Of a DNA stretch of 64,000 bases, positions 23,633 to 35,135 are shown piece after piece. Both the position numbers and the translations under genes were made by a program. Origin of the DNA: Caprella mutica (Eukaryota; Arthropoda; Malacostraca; Amphipoda; Caprellidae); the NCBI GenBank assembly GCA_947561585.1, contig CANNZV010000116.1, forward strand, positions 372,001 to 436,000, written 5' to 3'. The notes under the pieces were generated by a model. It was given only the letters and a program-made list of their open reading frames with translations. It ran no database searches and was not told where the DNA came from. Positions within the stretch are counted from its first letter, which is position 1; each line of letters starts with the position of its first letter.

Positions 23633-24123
23633 TTAATTTTGATATCAAAGGTTAATGAAAAAAAGACTCCAAACTAAAATTTATATGAAAATTAATAACA
23701 ACTATAAAATCTTATCGCATGTTTTGTTAATTAATTATATAAGAATGTAAAGAAATTACTGTAGTAGGTACTATGAGAGAAAAGTGTTTGTGAATATATC
23801 TGTACAGTATATTAATACAATGTTTATTTCTTTACTTAATGGTAGGAGGAAAGTTTTAGTGGAATTATATCCTACCAACAAAAGTGTAAAAAATTGTACA
23901 CACAAGTGTTTAAGAGGTGTAACTAACAGTAATAGAGAGATGCAGGGTGAAGTCTCATTTACCACCTGCCAATTGAATATATGATTGAAACTTCAATAGG
24001 TTATTTCTTATTTTGTTTAAATTGACAATACTTTTCCAAAAAAACAAGAAGATTATTACTATTAGTAATAAAAATGCATTGAAATATATACATTCAAGAT
24101 TTTTTTAATTAAATAGTTATTTC
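23633..24123. other. Non-coding, nothing recognised
   Basis: AT-rich DNA after the 27-bp array; short overlapping open frames near 23771-23984 lack motifs. Confidence 0.4.
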
Positions 24124-24209
24124 AATTGGTATCCATGATACATACCTGCACTTATTATGCTCATTTCCATTGGTATCAATTCCTGCAGGTAGGTATCATA
24201 GATACCAAT
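24124..24209. repeat. Decayed palindromic element of the GGTATCCATGATACC family
   Basis: Left arm AATTGGTATCCATGATAC and right arm GTATCATAGATACCAAT flank about 40 bp that includes a CCTGCAGGTA remnant. It is related to the cores at 9954-9997 and 10178-10221, with an internal insertion or duplication. Confidence 0.6.
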
Positions 24210-24754
24210 AAAATAAAGCATAAAATATATTGACATTTTGTTCCTTTCAAAATGTATAGGTTTATTTTACTGCTCATATTCAGATTTATTTTTTGATGAT
24301 AACCTTTTGAAATTTGCATCTATATTTTAATTCGCATCTGCCAATTGAAGCCCTACCCTAACCTTATAATATACAAAATCCTCTAAGGAACAACAATCAA
24401 TAAACTAAAGTGGAATATAAAAAATATATCATATATGTCATAAGTCGTAACTATATTAACAGATCATATTGTCATTAACATTTGAAGGCAAAGAAACCAC
24501 GAGCAACACATTAGCTCCATTCATTCACACAGTTTCAAGAGATTCAGAACTCACTGGCTAGACAATTATATAAATTCTACTCCAGTTTTATAAGCCATAA
24601 GATGATATAATACTTTTCAAAAAGGTTAAATTTTATGATTAAATAATATAGTCATTAGGGGGATTAACGTCTGTTTCGGAACCAAAGGCCATACCACTGA
24701 CGTCAAAAGGTAATGAAATACAAAGGACTAAGAAACAGTCAGAAAATATTAATT

Positions 24755-24911
24755 AATGATTTCACTCCTGTACAATCAGCACCCCAATGAATTCACTTCT
24801 GTACAATCCACACCCCAATGATTTCACTCCTGTACAATCCACACCCCAATGATTTCACTCCTGTACAATCCACACCCCAATGATTTCACTCCTGTACAAT
24901 CCACACCCCAA
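24755..24911. repeat. 31-bp minisatellite (5 copies)
   Basis: Unit AATGATTTCACTCCTGTACA followed by ATCCACACCCC, five copies starting at 24755, 24786, 24817, 24848 and 24879. The region 24210-24754 before it shows nothing recognisable. Confidence 0.9.
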
Positions 24912-25102
24912 GCTGGACTGGAGTGCGGATTTTACAAGTCATCAGATATTTGTCATAGAAAAATATCTAACAAAATAAATGTAATAAATGCTCTAAAATC
25001 TAATAACATATCTATTTGTGACACCAACAAGTCACCTTTAGGTATTATATTGCAATGGAATAGTAATGCTAAATTTATCAAAGAAATCTAATAGTTTTAC
25101 CC

Positions 25103-25648
25103 AGGATACAGTAACATATAGGGTATGGTAATCAACTCGCCTAATAAATCTTGACGTGACCACGGCTTGGCCGGAAATGGCAACTCTGACCACACTTTGA
25201 AACATGGGACTACCTATTTAAACTTAAAAGTCACTTCTAAATTTTTGTTTCTTATCAATTACCAACTAAGAATTGGTTAAATTGTATTTCCATTATTTTA
25301 TTCCTTAATTGTTATTCATAGGAACTACAGTTAAGCAGTTAACTAGCACTAGTTTAGGCTGCTAGGTACTATATGTTCAAGACCCTATTTTTTATAGAGA
25401 AGTTAAAGAAATGAACAATAAAAACACACCTGAATTATATCTATATATTCAACTTTGAAGTTCAATCGCCAGTTTCGCTTTTCTTTTGCACGAAACCCTT
25501 ATAAAATGACTTTAAACTTCTCGATATTAACATGCAAATACGAGGAATTATGAGCCGCTCGGTTACAAACAAGAAATGTGTTGTTTTGATGACGTCATAT
25601 TTTCGCGTCGTCTACTAGTTACTATGCCCGTTATGTTCCTGTATCCTG
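25103..25648. mobile_element. Non-autonomous hAT-like element, 546 bp
   Basis: Inverted ends CAGGATACAGTAACATA and the complement of CAGGATACAGGAACATA are flanked by GTTTTACC (25095-25102) and GTTCTACC (25649-25656). That is an 8-bp target duplication with one mismatch, and 8 bp is the hAT length. No coding region. Confidence 0.65.
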
Positions 25649-25656
25649 GTTCTACC

Positions 25657-27715
25657 ATTTAAATACCTCACGGGTAATAATAATATAAGCAAGTAAAAAA
25701 CTTATCAGATTATATCTTGAATCATGACACACACATACAAAATATCAGATTCAAATAAGTTAAGTAATGTTAAACAATTGCAAAGTATATTGAAGAAGCA
25801 GTCACAGAGGAAAATGAAGCAATGATGCACAGTGTTGTGAGGGGTGGCTGGAAATTTCAGTCTCAGAATTATAAATGCTAGCTTGTTGTACTGCACACTT
25901 TATGATTGTTTAAAATGCTGGCAGGGGGGATCATAAGTCTTATTTATACCTGAGACCGAATTTTCCGCACAAATCTCATGTTAAAAAATTGTCAAAACAT
26001 GTCAAAATTACTAATGTAACATATCATTTTACAACGGTTAATGATGTTATCCGTTTTCAATAGATAAAATACACATTTTAGTACTCATAATTTCAACTTT
26101 TTCTATTATTGTTCTTAAATAACACCATTACAAACTGAGACCGGGTTTCCGAGACCGAAATTTCCTATAACCATTGTGAGGACCCTACCACAATAAAATG
26201 AAGAATTATATTCGATAAAATCTATCGCCATTCGCACGTTGAAGAGTTTTTGTATACATTCTGCCCATAAATTGTAAATAGCTTCAAAAATGGTAGCAAT
26301 GAACGGAACAATCCCATTTACAACAGTTTGGGGTCCTTCTCTTCCCTTCACCACAGACAGCTTCAGGACAGAGCCAATGGGTGAATTCTGAGGTAGGTAT
26401 TTTCTTGTAATGAATTGAAAAGTGTGACTATAACAGGTGATCTTAATTACTAACTTTACAACCTTTGCAAACATTGCAACATTTCTAGAGCATCGCAGCA
26501 AGAAGTGTACAATGTGGTAGAAAAATATAGATATATAGCATGTGATTTGTAAGCATTTTATAAACTATGAGTATTAAGTGTGAACAGAAGTAGTAACTAT
26601 TGGAAGAACAAATTTGAACTAAGTAGTAGTATAAAATGGTGAGAAATATTAAAATTTATTTATAAAGCTAGGCAGCTCGAGTGAATAATGTACTTCATGG
26701 ATAAGTATTACAAAAACATAGCTATGAGTGATAGGCAAGACATAACAAGTAGCTATTGTCTGGAAGTGACTGTTGAAATATGAACCGCACAACATTGAGA
26801 CAGACTATAAATAAAAACACACCTTACTACTTCAAAGCGTAAATTTGTTTCTTTTTCTTTTCAAAAAAGAGTAAAAACGAACAATTCAACCAAGTAGGGT
26901 TAAAAGGTTTACTTCGGATCCAAAGGCCATATCGCCAAATTAAATAGCTACAAGGGACTCAAAAAAGCAGATTGAAAAGAAAACAGCCCCATGAGCAACG
27001 TTGGATGGAGAAAAGCTACACCGTGAATGCAGTCACTTACCAAGAAATGTAACAAAAAAGGACAAAGCACCGGTGCTGCACTCACGGATGGAAGAGGAAA
27101 ATGAAGAGGTGATAGTAAATGAAGCCTACGAACGTTAAAAAATGATAACACGGTAGAATAAAATTAAACACTAAAATATTAATGAGTTCAGAGGCACAAA
27201 GTACACACCTCTTCTCTTCCATTCATCACAGACAGCTTCAGAATAGAGCCAATGGGGTGAAATTGACTAAAAGTAGCTAGATATTATAAGAGTAACGTAA
27301 CTACTAATGGTATGTTATAATGGAATAGTAACGGTAAATAGAGTGTGTGGCAAGAAATTTGTAGCTAGAGGTTATTAAATCATCTTAGTTTCTAAAGAAA
27401 TGTGTAGTGTGTGTAGTCACTAATGTGTTAAAGTAAACCTTCCAAAGTGTTTCGTATAATCAGATCTAAAGGACTAAGGCACTCTCTCACTACTTTGATT
27501 CTTGCTAATAAATGAACTAAAAATAAGCTACTGTGAAGTGGCACAGTGCTAATATGTCAGCTAAAAACAAGTTAATGGGAAGACTAAAGATAATGTGTAA
27601 TTATATTAAATTTAGAGCTGTTAATTAGTAGTAACATATTTTCACTGTAAATTGTCTACTGTTAATTATTAAATCTCTCTTCACAAGGATTGATGTCACG
27701 ACTAGGATATTAAAA
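25657..27715. other. Non-coding; short duplicated segments
   Basis: Two kilobases of AT-rich DNA without a recognisable gene. A minus-strand frame at 26115-26501 is open for 128 codons but has no motif, and part of it belongs to a repeat: the segment around 26345-26385 (ACAGACAGCTTCAGGACAGA) recurs at about 27229-27265. Likewise ACCAAAGGCCATA near 24680 and TCCAAAGGCCATA near 26920 are related. These are probably scattered remnants of one unidentified repeat family. Confidence 0.4.
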
Positions 27716-28270
27716 AGGTAATTAGGTAGCTAACCAATGATAGGTAATTAGGTAGCTAACCAATGATAGGTAACTAGTTAGTTACTGAATGTTAGGTAAT
27801 TAGGTAGCTAACCAATGATAGGTAATTAGTTAGTTACTGAATGTTAGGTAATTAGGTAGCTAACCAATGATAGGTAATTAGTTAGTTACTGAATGTTAGG
27901 TAATTAGGTAGCTAACCAATGATAGGTAATTAGGTAGCTAACCAATGATAGGTAATTAGTTAGTTACTGAATGTTAGGTAATTAGGTAGCTAACCAATGA
28001 TAGGTAATTAGTTAGTTACTGATTGTTAGGTAATTAGGTAGCTAACCAATGATAGGTAATTAGTTAGTTACTGAATGTTAGGTAATTAGGTAGCTAATCA
28101 ATGTTAGTTAATTAGGTAGCTAACCAATGTTAGTTAATTACTGAATGTTGGGTACTTAGTTACCTACTGAATGTTGGGTACTTAGTTACCTACTGAATGT
28201 TGTGTAATAAGTTACCTACCGAATGTTGGGTAATTAGTTACAACTGAATGTTGGCTAATTAGTTAGTTAC
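27716..28270. repeat. 26-bp two-variant minisatellite next to the TMEM241 stop codon
   Basis: Tandem 26-bp units in two forms, GGTAATTAGGTAGCTAACCA+ATGATA (A) and GGTAATTAGTTAGTTACTGA+ATGTTA (B). They are arranged largely as A-B pairs with some A-A pairs, and decay towards 28270. The array begins about 20 bp beyond the TMEM241 stop codon (28291-28293), so it occupies the position of the 3' untranslated region. No AATAAA signal for the minus strand was seen between the stop and the array. Confidence 0.93.
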
Positions 28271-28290
28271 ACCAAACTAACATTGCTACG

Positions 28291-31200
28291 CTATGACTCC
28301 TCCTGAGGACTCATTAGTTTTTCAGACTCGGAAGGAGTTTCTCTCTCAACAGACGGCAGAAGTGGCGCTGTATCAGCAGGGGCCGATATGGTAGATGCAG
28401 GTACCAAGATGCCTGCTGACAGGTTCAGAACCACCAGAAACTTCACCAGAGGAGTTGTGTCATCTGTGAATATCAACAGGGAGACCAAAGAGCAGATGAG
28501 TTTGCTTAGTGCGTCCATCTTGCTGAAGTTGGGAGTCTGTTGAATCTGCGGAAAAAGGAAATATTTAGTGGAGAACTCAACTGAATTTCAAATCAATTCG
28601 ATTAATAAATTTATGAGTTACATCAACAATCAACTATCAGTTAGATGTAGAACTGGAGACTTCTCAACTAAGAACACTAATTCACCAGTAGGTAAATAAA
28701 TTCAGAATGATTCACTAAAATGATATATTTTGAATTTAAATATCTCCTAAACATTTTTTTAAAGCATATCCAAATAAATAAAAATATTTGTTAATAGATG
28801 CCTCAGTTCTTATAGTTTTATCAAATTTAACCTACATATAACTCATAGAGAATGTACCATCCCCTCTAACTTTTAAATATGAAAGGAAGGTGTACATTAA
28901 TTGTTAAAACTTTTATTATCTACCTTAATAGTGTGTAGAGAGAGCAATAGCACCACCACTGTTAGTTACCTTAATAGTGTGTAGAGAGAGCAATAGAGCC
29001 ACCACTGTTAGTTACCTTAATAGTGTGTAGAGAGAGCAATAGCACCACCACTGTTAGTTACCTTAATAGTGTGTAGAGAGAGCAATAGAGCCACCACTGT
29101 TAGATACCTTAATAGCGTGTAGAGAGAGCAATAGAGCCACCACTGTTAGTTACCTTAATAGTGTGTAGAGAGAGCAATAGAGCCACCACTGTTAGTTACC
29201 TTAATAGTGTGTAGAGAGAGCAATAGCACCACCACTGTTAGTTACCTTAATAGCGTGTAGAGAGAGCAATAGCACCACCACTGTTAGTTACCTTAATAGC
29301 GTGTAGAGAGAGCAATAGAGCCACCACTGTTAGTTACCTTAATAGTGTGTAGAGAGAGCAATAGAGCCACCACTGTTAGTTACCTTAATAGTGTGTAGAG
29401 AGAGCAATAGCACCACCACTGTTAGTTACATTAATAGTGTGTAGAGAGAGCAATAGCACCACCACTGTTAGTTACCTTAATAGTGTGTAGAGAGAGCAAT
29501 AGCACCACCACTATTAGTTACCTTAATAGTGTGTAGAGAGAGCAATAGAGCCACCACTGTTAGTTACCTTAATAGTGTGTAGAGAGAGCCATAGCACCAC
29601 CACTGTTAGTTACCTTAATAGTGTGTAGAGAGAGCAATAGCACCACCACTATTAGTTACCTTAATAGTGTGTAGAGAGAGCAATAGAGCCACCACTGTTA
29701 GTTACCTTAATAGTGTGTAGAGAGAGCAATAGAGCCACCACTGTTAGTTACCTTAATAGTGTGTAGAGAGAGCAATAGAGCCACCACTGTTAGTTACCTT
29801 AATAGTGTGTAGAGAGAGCAATAGCACCACCACTGTTAGTTACCTTAATAGTGTGTAGAGAGAGCAATAGAGCCACCACCCCCACCACCAAACACGCCCC
29901 AATGAAGTTCACTCTGCCGCTGTAAGGGAACCGTAGAACTTCGAATGCTTCCTCAAGGTAAAGAGATGCTGGAGCTAAGAGCACAACACTGAAAAAAGAA
30001 ATAGAGGTAATTGAAATGAAAGTTATATCTACCAATATAATCTAAACAAGATATCTTTTATATCAAGTAAATATTTAGGAAAAACTTTTAGACGATTGAA
30101 GGTAGCTACTAGGCTAGACTTTTTATTTTTATTGTGATAATAGAAAATAATGTTGAAGAAATAAAGGCAGTTAGATAGTTAGGTGGAATTATGTACAGTT
30201 AGTAAACTGCCCTAAATACACTATTGGTGTTGCCAGAATATTTATTGGTATTATCCCTCTGTGATAATAGCTACAAATATCAGGATTGTTAGTGGCTTCT
30301 TAGAGATTTGAAAAGAATAACGAGACATTTTTAGGACTATAACTAGCTAAGAAGCAAACCAATTTTATAGCCAGACATCTGAAACTAATGACTATAAGAA
30401 TTGAACTTCCTCTCAGAGTAGTAATTTGATATGTTTAAAGATAACAAATATTTGCTAGCTATAGTGAGTAGAGAGCATTAAAGTAAAACAATTATATTGC
30501 TAATGAATATAAACAAGAGGAGCTAAAACTAAACTGAACCAAAGGAAAGTGGTCTCACCTGAATATGTAAGAGAAGTAAATTCTGTCTACCTCTGTGTAT
30601 CGCGCGTCTGCTATTCTCGAGTGCAGTTTCTGAACAGCAACACACCCCAACGACACCAACAACCAGAAATAAGGGGAATCTGAGAACTGAATACAATTTG
30701 AAGCATTAGAGTTAGCTATGTGCACATTACATGTCTTGCAAATTGCAATATAGATAGCTCACAGAAATTATAATAGCAATGAAAAATATTTCAGTGAAGG
30801 ACGAAGCTTTCCACTACTCTCAAAACGAACCGTCATGTTAAGATCTCCAATAACAGCTACAGTCGCAGAGGCCAAAGACACCAAAGCAGCTATGACAGAG
30901 AGGGCTGTTTTAGGAGCACCAGAATTATAACTGGAATCACTAGTTCTATTTTTGATAGACGGGAAGATCTCAAGAACATACAAGAGAGAGCAGAGTGTGT
31001 TGTGGAGACATAAGAACATTCCTACACTCTGCAAAGAAAGAAAGGTGCCTTATTCCTCTTTAATGGAATAGACAAACAGCAAATAACTAAATAAGAGAAT
31101 ACCTACTTACCAAGTTAGCTAAAGCTTTAGAACTTGCAACTATACCGGCAACAAAGAACAGGAAAGATGGAAGTAATGAAATGAATCCTCCTTTGTCAAG

Positions 31201-31509
31201 AGAAGTTGGAGAATTCTCAATGCATGAAGTTTTTGACAGTAGAATTTTGAGTAAAACACCACCAATTAGAGTCTGCCATCCTTGATAAATTGTAGGGTAG
31301 GTGAAACATAGCACTGACAGTACAAACTGAAAATGAGGGAAAAAATATAACCTATCAATATTTAATTAGGATTTCTTAATCATGATGAGAAATAATTTTA
31401 AAATAACTCACAATTAATACAATATATAACTTACCTTATTGATGAATACTGTAGTTCCAAAGAGAAACAAATATATAATAAAATTCCTAAAATCTATAGA
31501 AGAAAGCAT
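28291..31509 (-). CDS. TMEM241: TMEM241 orthologue, nucleotide-sugar transporter of the drug/metabolite superfamily (six coding exons)
   Basis: Coding exons on the minus strand: 31435-31509, 31111-31326, 30831-31028, 30559-30686, 29844-29988 and 28291-28545. All introns begin GT and end AG, and the phases (0,0,0,2,0) join to 338 residues. Vertebrate TMEM241 (about 296 aa) is matched along its length: FINK+FVLSVLCFTYPT, IYQGWQTLIGG in exon 2, GMFLCLHNTL in exon 3, YFWLLVSLGCVA in exon 4, YIFSVVLLAPAS across exons 4-5, and LHTIK at the end of exon 5. The protein is a string of hydrophobic helices, about ten in the family. Human TMEM241 has been reported as a Golgi UDP-GlcNAc transporter supporting mannose-6-phosphate tagging of lysosomal proteins; for the insect protein this is inference. 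The ATG at 31509 follows a possible acceptor at 31519, so an upstream non-coding exon is likely. The C-terminus has about 40 extra polar residues (SVERETPSESEKL). Exon 5 ends within a 46-bp minisatellite. Confidence 0.92.
28919..29880. repeat. 46-bp minisatellite that includes the exon 5 / intron 5 splice donor of TMEM241
   Basis: Twenty-one copies in exact 46-bp register (GTGTGTAGAG or GCGTGTAGAG at 28931, 28977 and so on to 29851, no indels). On the minus strand each unit reads as the end of exon 5 (about 12 codons, LLLSLHTIK) followed by AAG|GTAACTAACAG, a good donor site. Only the copy at 29844 keeps the frame: the next unit reaches an in-frame TAA at 29801-29799, one base before its own donor. 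One copy (near 29424) has AAT|GTAACT and another (near 29107) AAG|GTATCT. Confidence 0.95.
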
Positions 31510-31805
31510 TTTGAAATCCTGAAATATTTTCTGAAGAGGAAGTGTAATAAATTGTTAGTTAGATTGCAGCCAAACATTTGCTACACAGATTCTTCTGGAA
31601 TCTTCTTTCTACATATGGGGCATTATCTGTAAGATCATCTAAAAAAATTAAATTAACACCCTCATATCTTGGATATAGGTGAAATTTGGTTTACTTCGGA
31701 GATATTGGTCAAAAACCCATATCTGAGATTTTGAGTTCAATCCAAACTATAGCTAGTTATAGGTCAAAAGTTATGACCTGGTCATTTTGAGGTCATGCTT
31801 TTAAG

Positions 31806-33012
31806 TAGTGATGGGACGATTAATCGGAATCGTATCGGAATAATCCGAGAATAGGTTTTTTCAAGGTATCGGGAATTGAAATCGGAATTTTTAGGGCGAT
31901 TCCGATACCTAAAACTATTATTTGTTGCGTATTATATGTAACATTGTAATATGTATATCTGTCCTGTAAAACTTGAAATGTAGTATATGTATTTCTAGAT
32001 GAGGTCAAACACAATACTCCCTAATAAGTTAGTAACTAGTTAAATAATATCTTTTACTGTAATTTCAATTAAATTAAATATTTTCCAGATTTCCAATAGT
32101 CTAACTATCAACTTAATTTAGATTTTTATTTATTATTTAATTAGTATTTACATTAAAGGTCTGGGGTCCCATCCAAGCAATTTTTTTATCATTTAAATCA
32201 AAGAGGCTAATGCTTCTAATAAATTTGAAGGCATATTAATAGATAATTTTATATGCTTTTAAAGATTTTTATAATCAAAACACTACAAAACCAATTTTAC
32301 TTCCGACTTTCTAATTTTCAGTCAGAAGAAAAAGAATGTAGCTACATCGTTTGTTTTGATTGCTAACTGGGTGGGTATCATCAATTCACTATTAAATATT
32401 ACAGTAAAGGTACAAAATTGGAGAACTAATTATAGAAACGTTTTTATACTTCAAGAAACAGTTTAAATCTAAAATAAAGACTGAACATGCATTTTTGTTT
32501 ATAAAATTTAAATTGGAAATTAGAACAAAGAGTGTACAATCTCTTTCTTCAGTGTCAGATTAGAGTTTCGTACAATTGTTGCACTAAGAAAATATTAAAA
32601 ACTTTAAAAAGTATACAGAATAATAGAAAAATATTTACTGAACTAAATTTTATCGGTTTGCAGATTAATGATCCTAGACCTTAGTTCTACAATATTATTT
32701 AATAAACTCATTTTTTTCTTGAGCCTTGAGAGGACTTTTAATGATTACTCAATAAAATGAAAACTAATGTGTTAAAACAGTGTCAATAAAACCTAAATGG
32801 CTTTACCATAATGTTTCAGCCTACTTGTAAACACTGCTAAGTAAAAATCAACTTATGGAATTATAAATATATTGAAGATTTAATATGGTACTTGGTAAGG
32901 TACAAATAGGTAGCTAAATATCTAGCCCAATAAAACTATAATCAGGTATCGGGAATCGGTACATTTGGATAGAATCGGAATCATTAAAAATCTTGGTATC
33001 GTCCCATCACTA
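31806..33012. mobile_element. Non-autonomous hAT element, 1,207 bp, perfect 8-bp target duplication
   Basis: Ends TAGTGATGGGACGAT and its complement are flanked on both sides by CTTTTAAG (31798-31805 and 33013-33020). TATCGGAAT-type motifs recur just inside both ends (31830-31910 and 32945-33000) and may be transposase-binding repeats. No open frame of note. It sits about 300 bp upstream of the first coding exon of TMEM241, so it may lie in the promoter or first intron. Confidence 0.9.
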
Positions 33013-33020
33013 CTTTTAAG

Positions 33021-34600
33021 GTCACATAATTTTCATGGACAGTAAATATTGTCATAATTATATAAGGTATACATATTTGGAATCCAGTCTAAAAAGTACA
33101 ACAGGATTTGAGGATTAAACCAGCGCCTAAGTCCTATTTAATTCACATGTTCTGTAAAATCTCCAGGGTCTGCGGAGACCTTCTTTTCTGACTGGTTTGG
33201 AATCAGAATTGCACAGGGAATCTTAATATTTAAGATATAGCACTCTTAGTTGAATAATGAACATTTGACCCTCAAACAAAAATTTGAGGTCACAACTTGT
33301 GATGAATGTATAACCTTTATTTGCGAGTTCTATATTTTTCATAATAGTAACATTCTAATAGGAAACTCAAAGTTATTCACTTACCCATAGTTGGTGATTT
33401 AACTTTAAATACCTCTTATCTTAGAATTGTAACCGTCTTTTGAAGCCACAGAAACTATTAAATTATTCAGTTTACATGTGTCAATGTCATAGCTAGTTCT
33501 CTCCATCATACGTTTATAACTATGAATGTTACCCATTTTCTGTTCTAATATTTAGTTTAACCTATCTCATCTTCAATATTATTAATTATTCTTTTCTCTA
33601 TTTTTGCTCATTATTAATTATCACCTATGAAATTGGTTGCTGACCAATATACTTCCATCTGTCCCTCTTTGCCCAGAGAGCCACTTTCCTATTTGACTGT
33701 CTCTTCAGAGTCCCTTGTATTTAACTTCCTCTATCGCTTTCTGACTATTTCTATCTATCGCTTTCTGACTAATTTTCTATTATCTCACAGTTCATTGCAT
33801 TTCTTCTAACATCTATTTCCTAACTAGTTTTCTCGCTCTTAATTAAAACCTCATGGACCCTATTTCCGTCACTGTGCACTTTAGTTATTTTCGTTAATTC
33901 TATTCTAATTATCCACTAGGATGTTAATTTTGTCTTCTATGTTCACAGTTTCAAATATCATCTTATTTAGCAATTACACATATAGCACTTCATGCAAGTA
34001 TCTTAATTCCGTTTACGTACTAAGCCCAAATACCCAAAGTAAGTTTATTTGATAATAATTGAGTTCATTTCATAAAAGTTTTGAATTTTGATCAGATACC
34101 TAAATGTTTTAATAATTGTATATTAGATAAATATTTATGTATTTTTTCTGTCCATGCAGATCACTAATAAAAAGACTCAGTCACACGCACTGTGTTTCAC
34201 TCGGCAGTTAGTTCGAGACACGACTCACAATTTGCCTTCTTTGGCATCAATTATAAAAAAAAATCATAAGTTTGAAAAATGAAGGCAAATTTATTGGCTA
34301 GTTATTAGGAGCCAGGAGGTTCAATTAAAATTAGTTCATGGTGTTTTACTTGTTTATTATTATTATATGTTTTATATGCATGTAACTTACTTCCAACTGA
34401 AATACAATATTCATTATATCTGTGTAAATTTGTCAACAATTATTTGAGTTATTCAACAATTTCACTTCCTTGATAAAAAAATTTTTGTTTATAAAATAAA
34501 GGCAAGATTAAAATAAAATAAAGGCTATTTTATTAGAAATTAGAATGTAGCTACAATGAAAATTTCGTTTACATTCCAGTGAGAAAAGAAGGTCTCCTTG
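33021..34600. other. Non-coding, nothing recognised
   Basis: AT-rich DNA upstream of TMEM241. A short pyrimidine-rich open frame at 33627-33809 has no domain. No repeat or RNA gene could be supported. Confidence 0.4.
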
Positions 34601-34604
34601 GCCT

Positions 34605-34900
34605 GAGACCCAGTCTGCAGAATATGGGACTCAGGGTCAAGCAGGTACATTGCGACCCTTTAATTTTTAATCGCAGCCCTCTCAAGAGAGTCTCTAAATT
34701 CCAATCTGGCGTCTGCAGAAACTGGTTAAGCGAAATCTCTTATTCTGTTTGTAGCGAAACAAATGCAAATATAGGGATTAATTCAGAAGCGTTCGATGCA
34801 AAATTTATGTAAATATAGGAATTAATTCAAAATTATTCGAAGAATATCCCAAATATCTCCAATATTCTGCAGACTGGGCTAAATTAGTGGCCAGTCTGCA
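34605..34900. mobile_element. Fragments of two MITE families (CCAGTCTGCAG family and GGGTCA-GCAGGTA family)
   Basis: CCCAGTCTGCAGAATATGGGA (first 20 bases at about 34608) and its inverted partner ATATTCTGCAGACTGGG near 34865 mark an old member of the family that has intact copies at 60961, 61238 and 63003. Inside it, 34629-34697 is a truncated copy of the MITE at 16614-16840 (GGGTCAAGCAGGTACATTGC, then CTCTCAAGAGAGTCTCTAA). A further CCAGTCTGCAG lies at about 34891. Confidence 0.6.
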
Positions 34901-35135
34901 GATACTTAATTTCTGGGGCCAGTTAGCAGAATTTGGTAAAGTGTTTGTAGAGATCTCTTATTCAGTTCGTAGCAAAATTAAAGTAAACATAGGGATTAAT
35001 TCGGAAGTGTTCATAGCAAAATTAACCCTTAACCGGGCCAATGAAGAACTGAAGTGAAATTTGAATTTTTGATTACAAAATTATAAATAAAATGTATTTC
35101 TAAGACACTTCTATTCATGTGCATTTTTCCAAAAA

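Noticed and set aside
26115..26501. 128-codon minus-strand frame as a possible gene
   Set aside because: No recognisable domain, no splice context, and part of it is a duplicated non-coding segment also present near 27229-27265.
28291..31509. Annotating the transporter gene as a GDP-mannose transporter (Vrg4-like)
   Set aside because: The fold is related, but the run FTYPTIYQGWQTLIGG and exon-by-exon alignment fit TMEM241 specifically.
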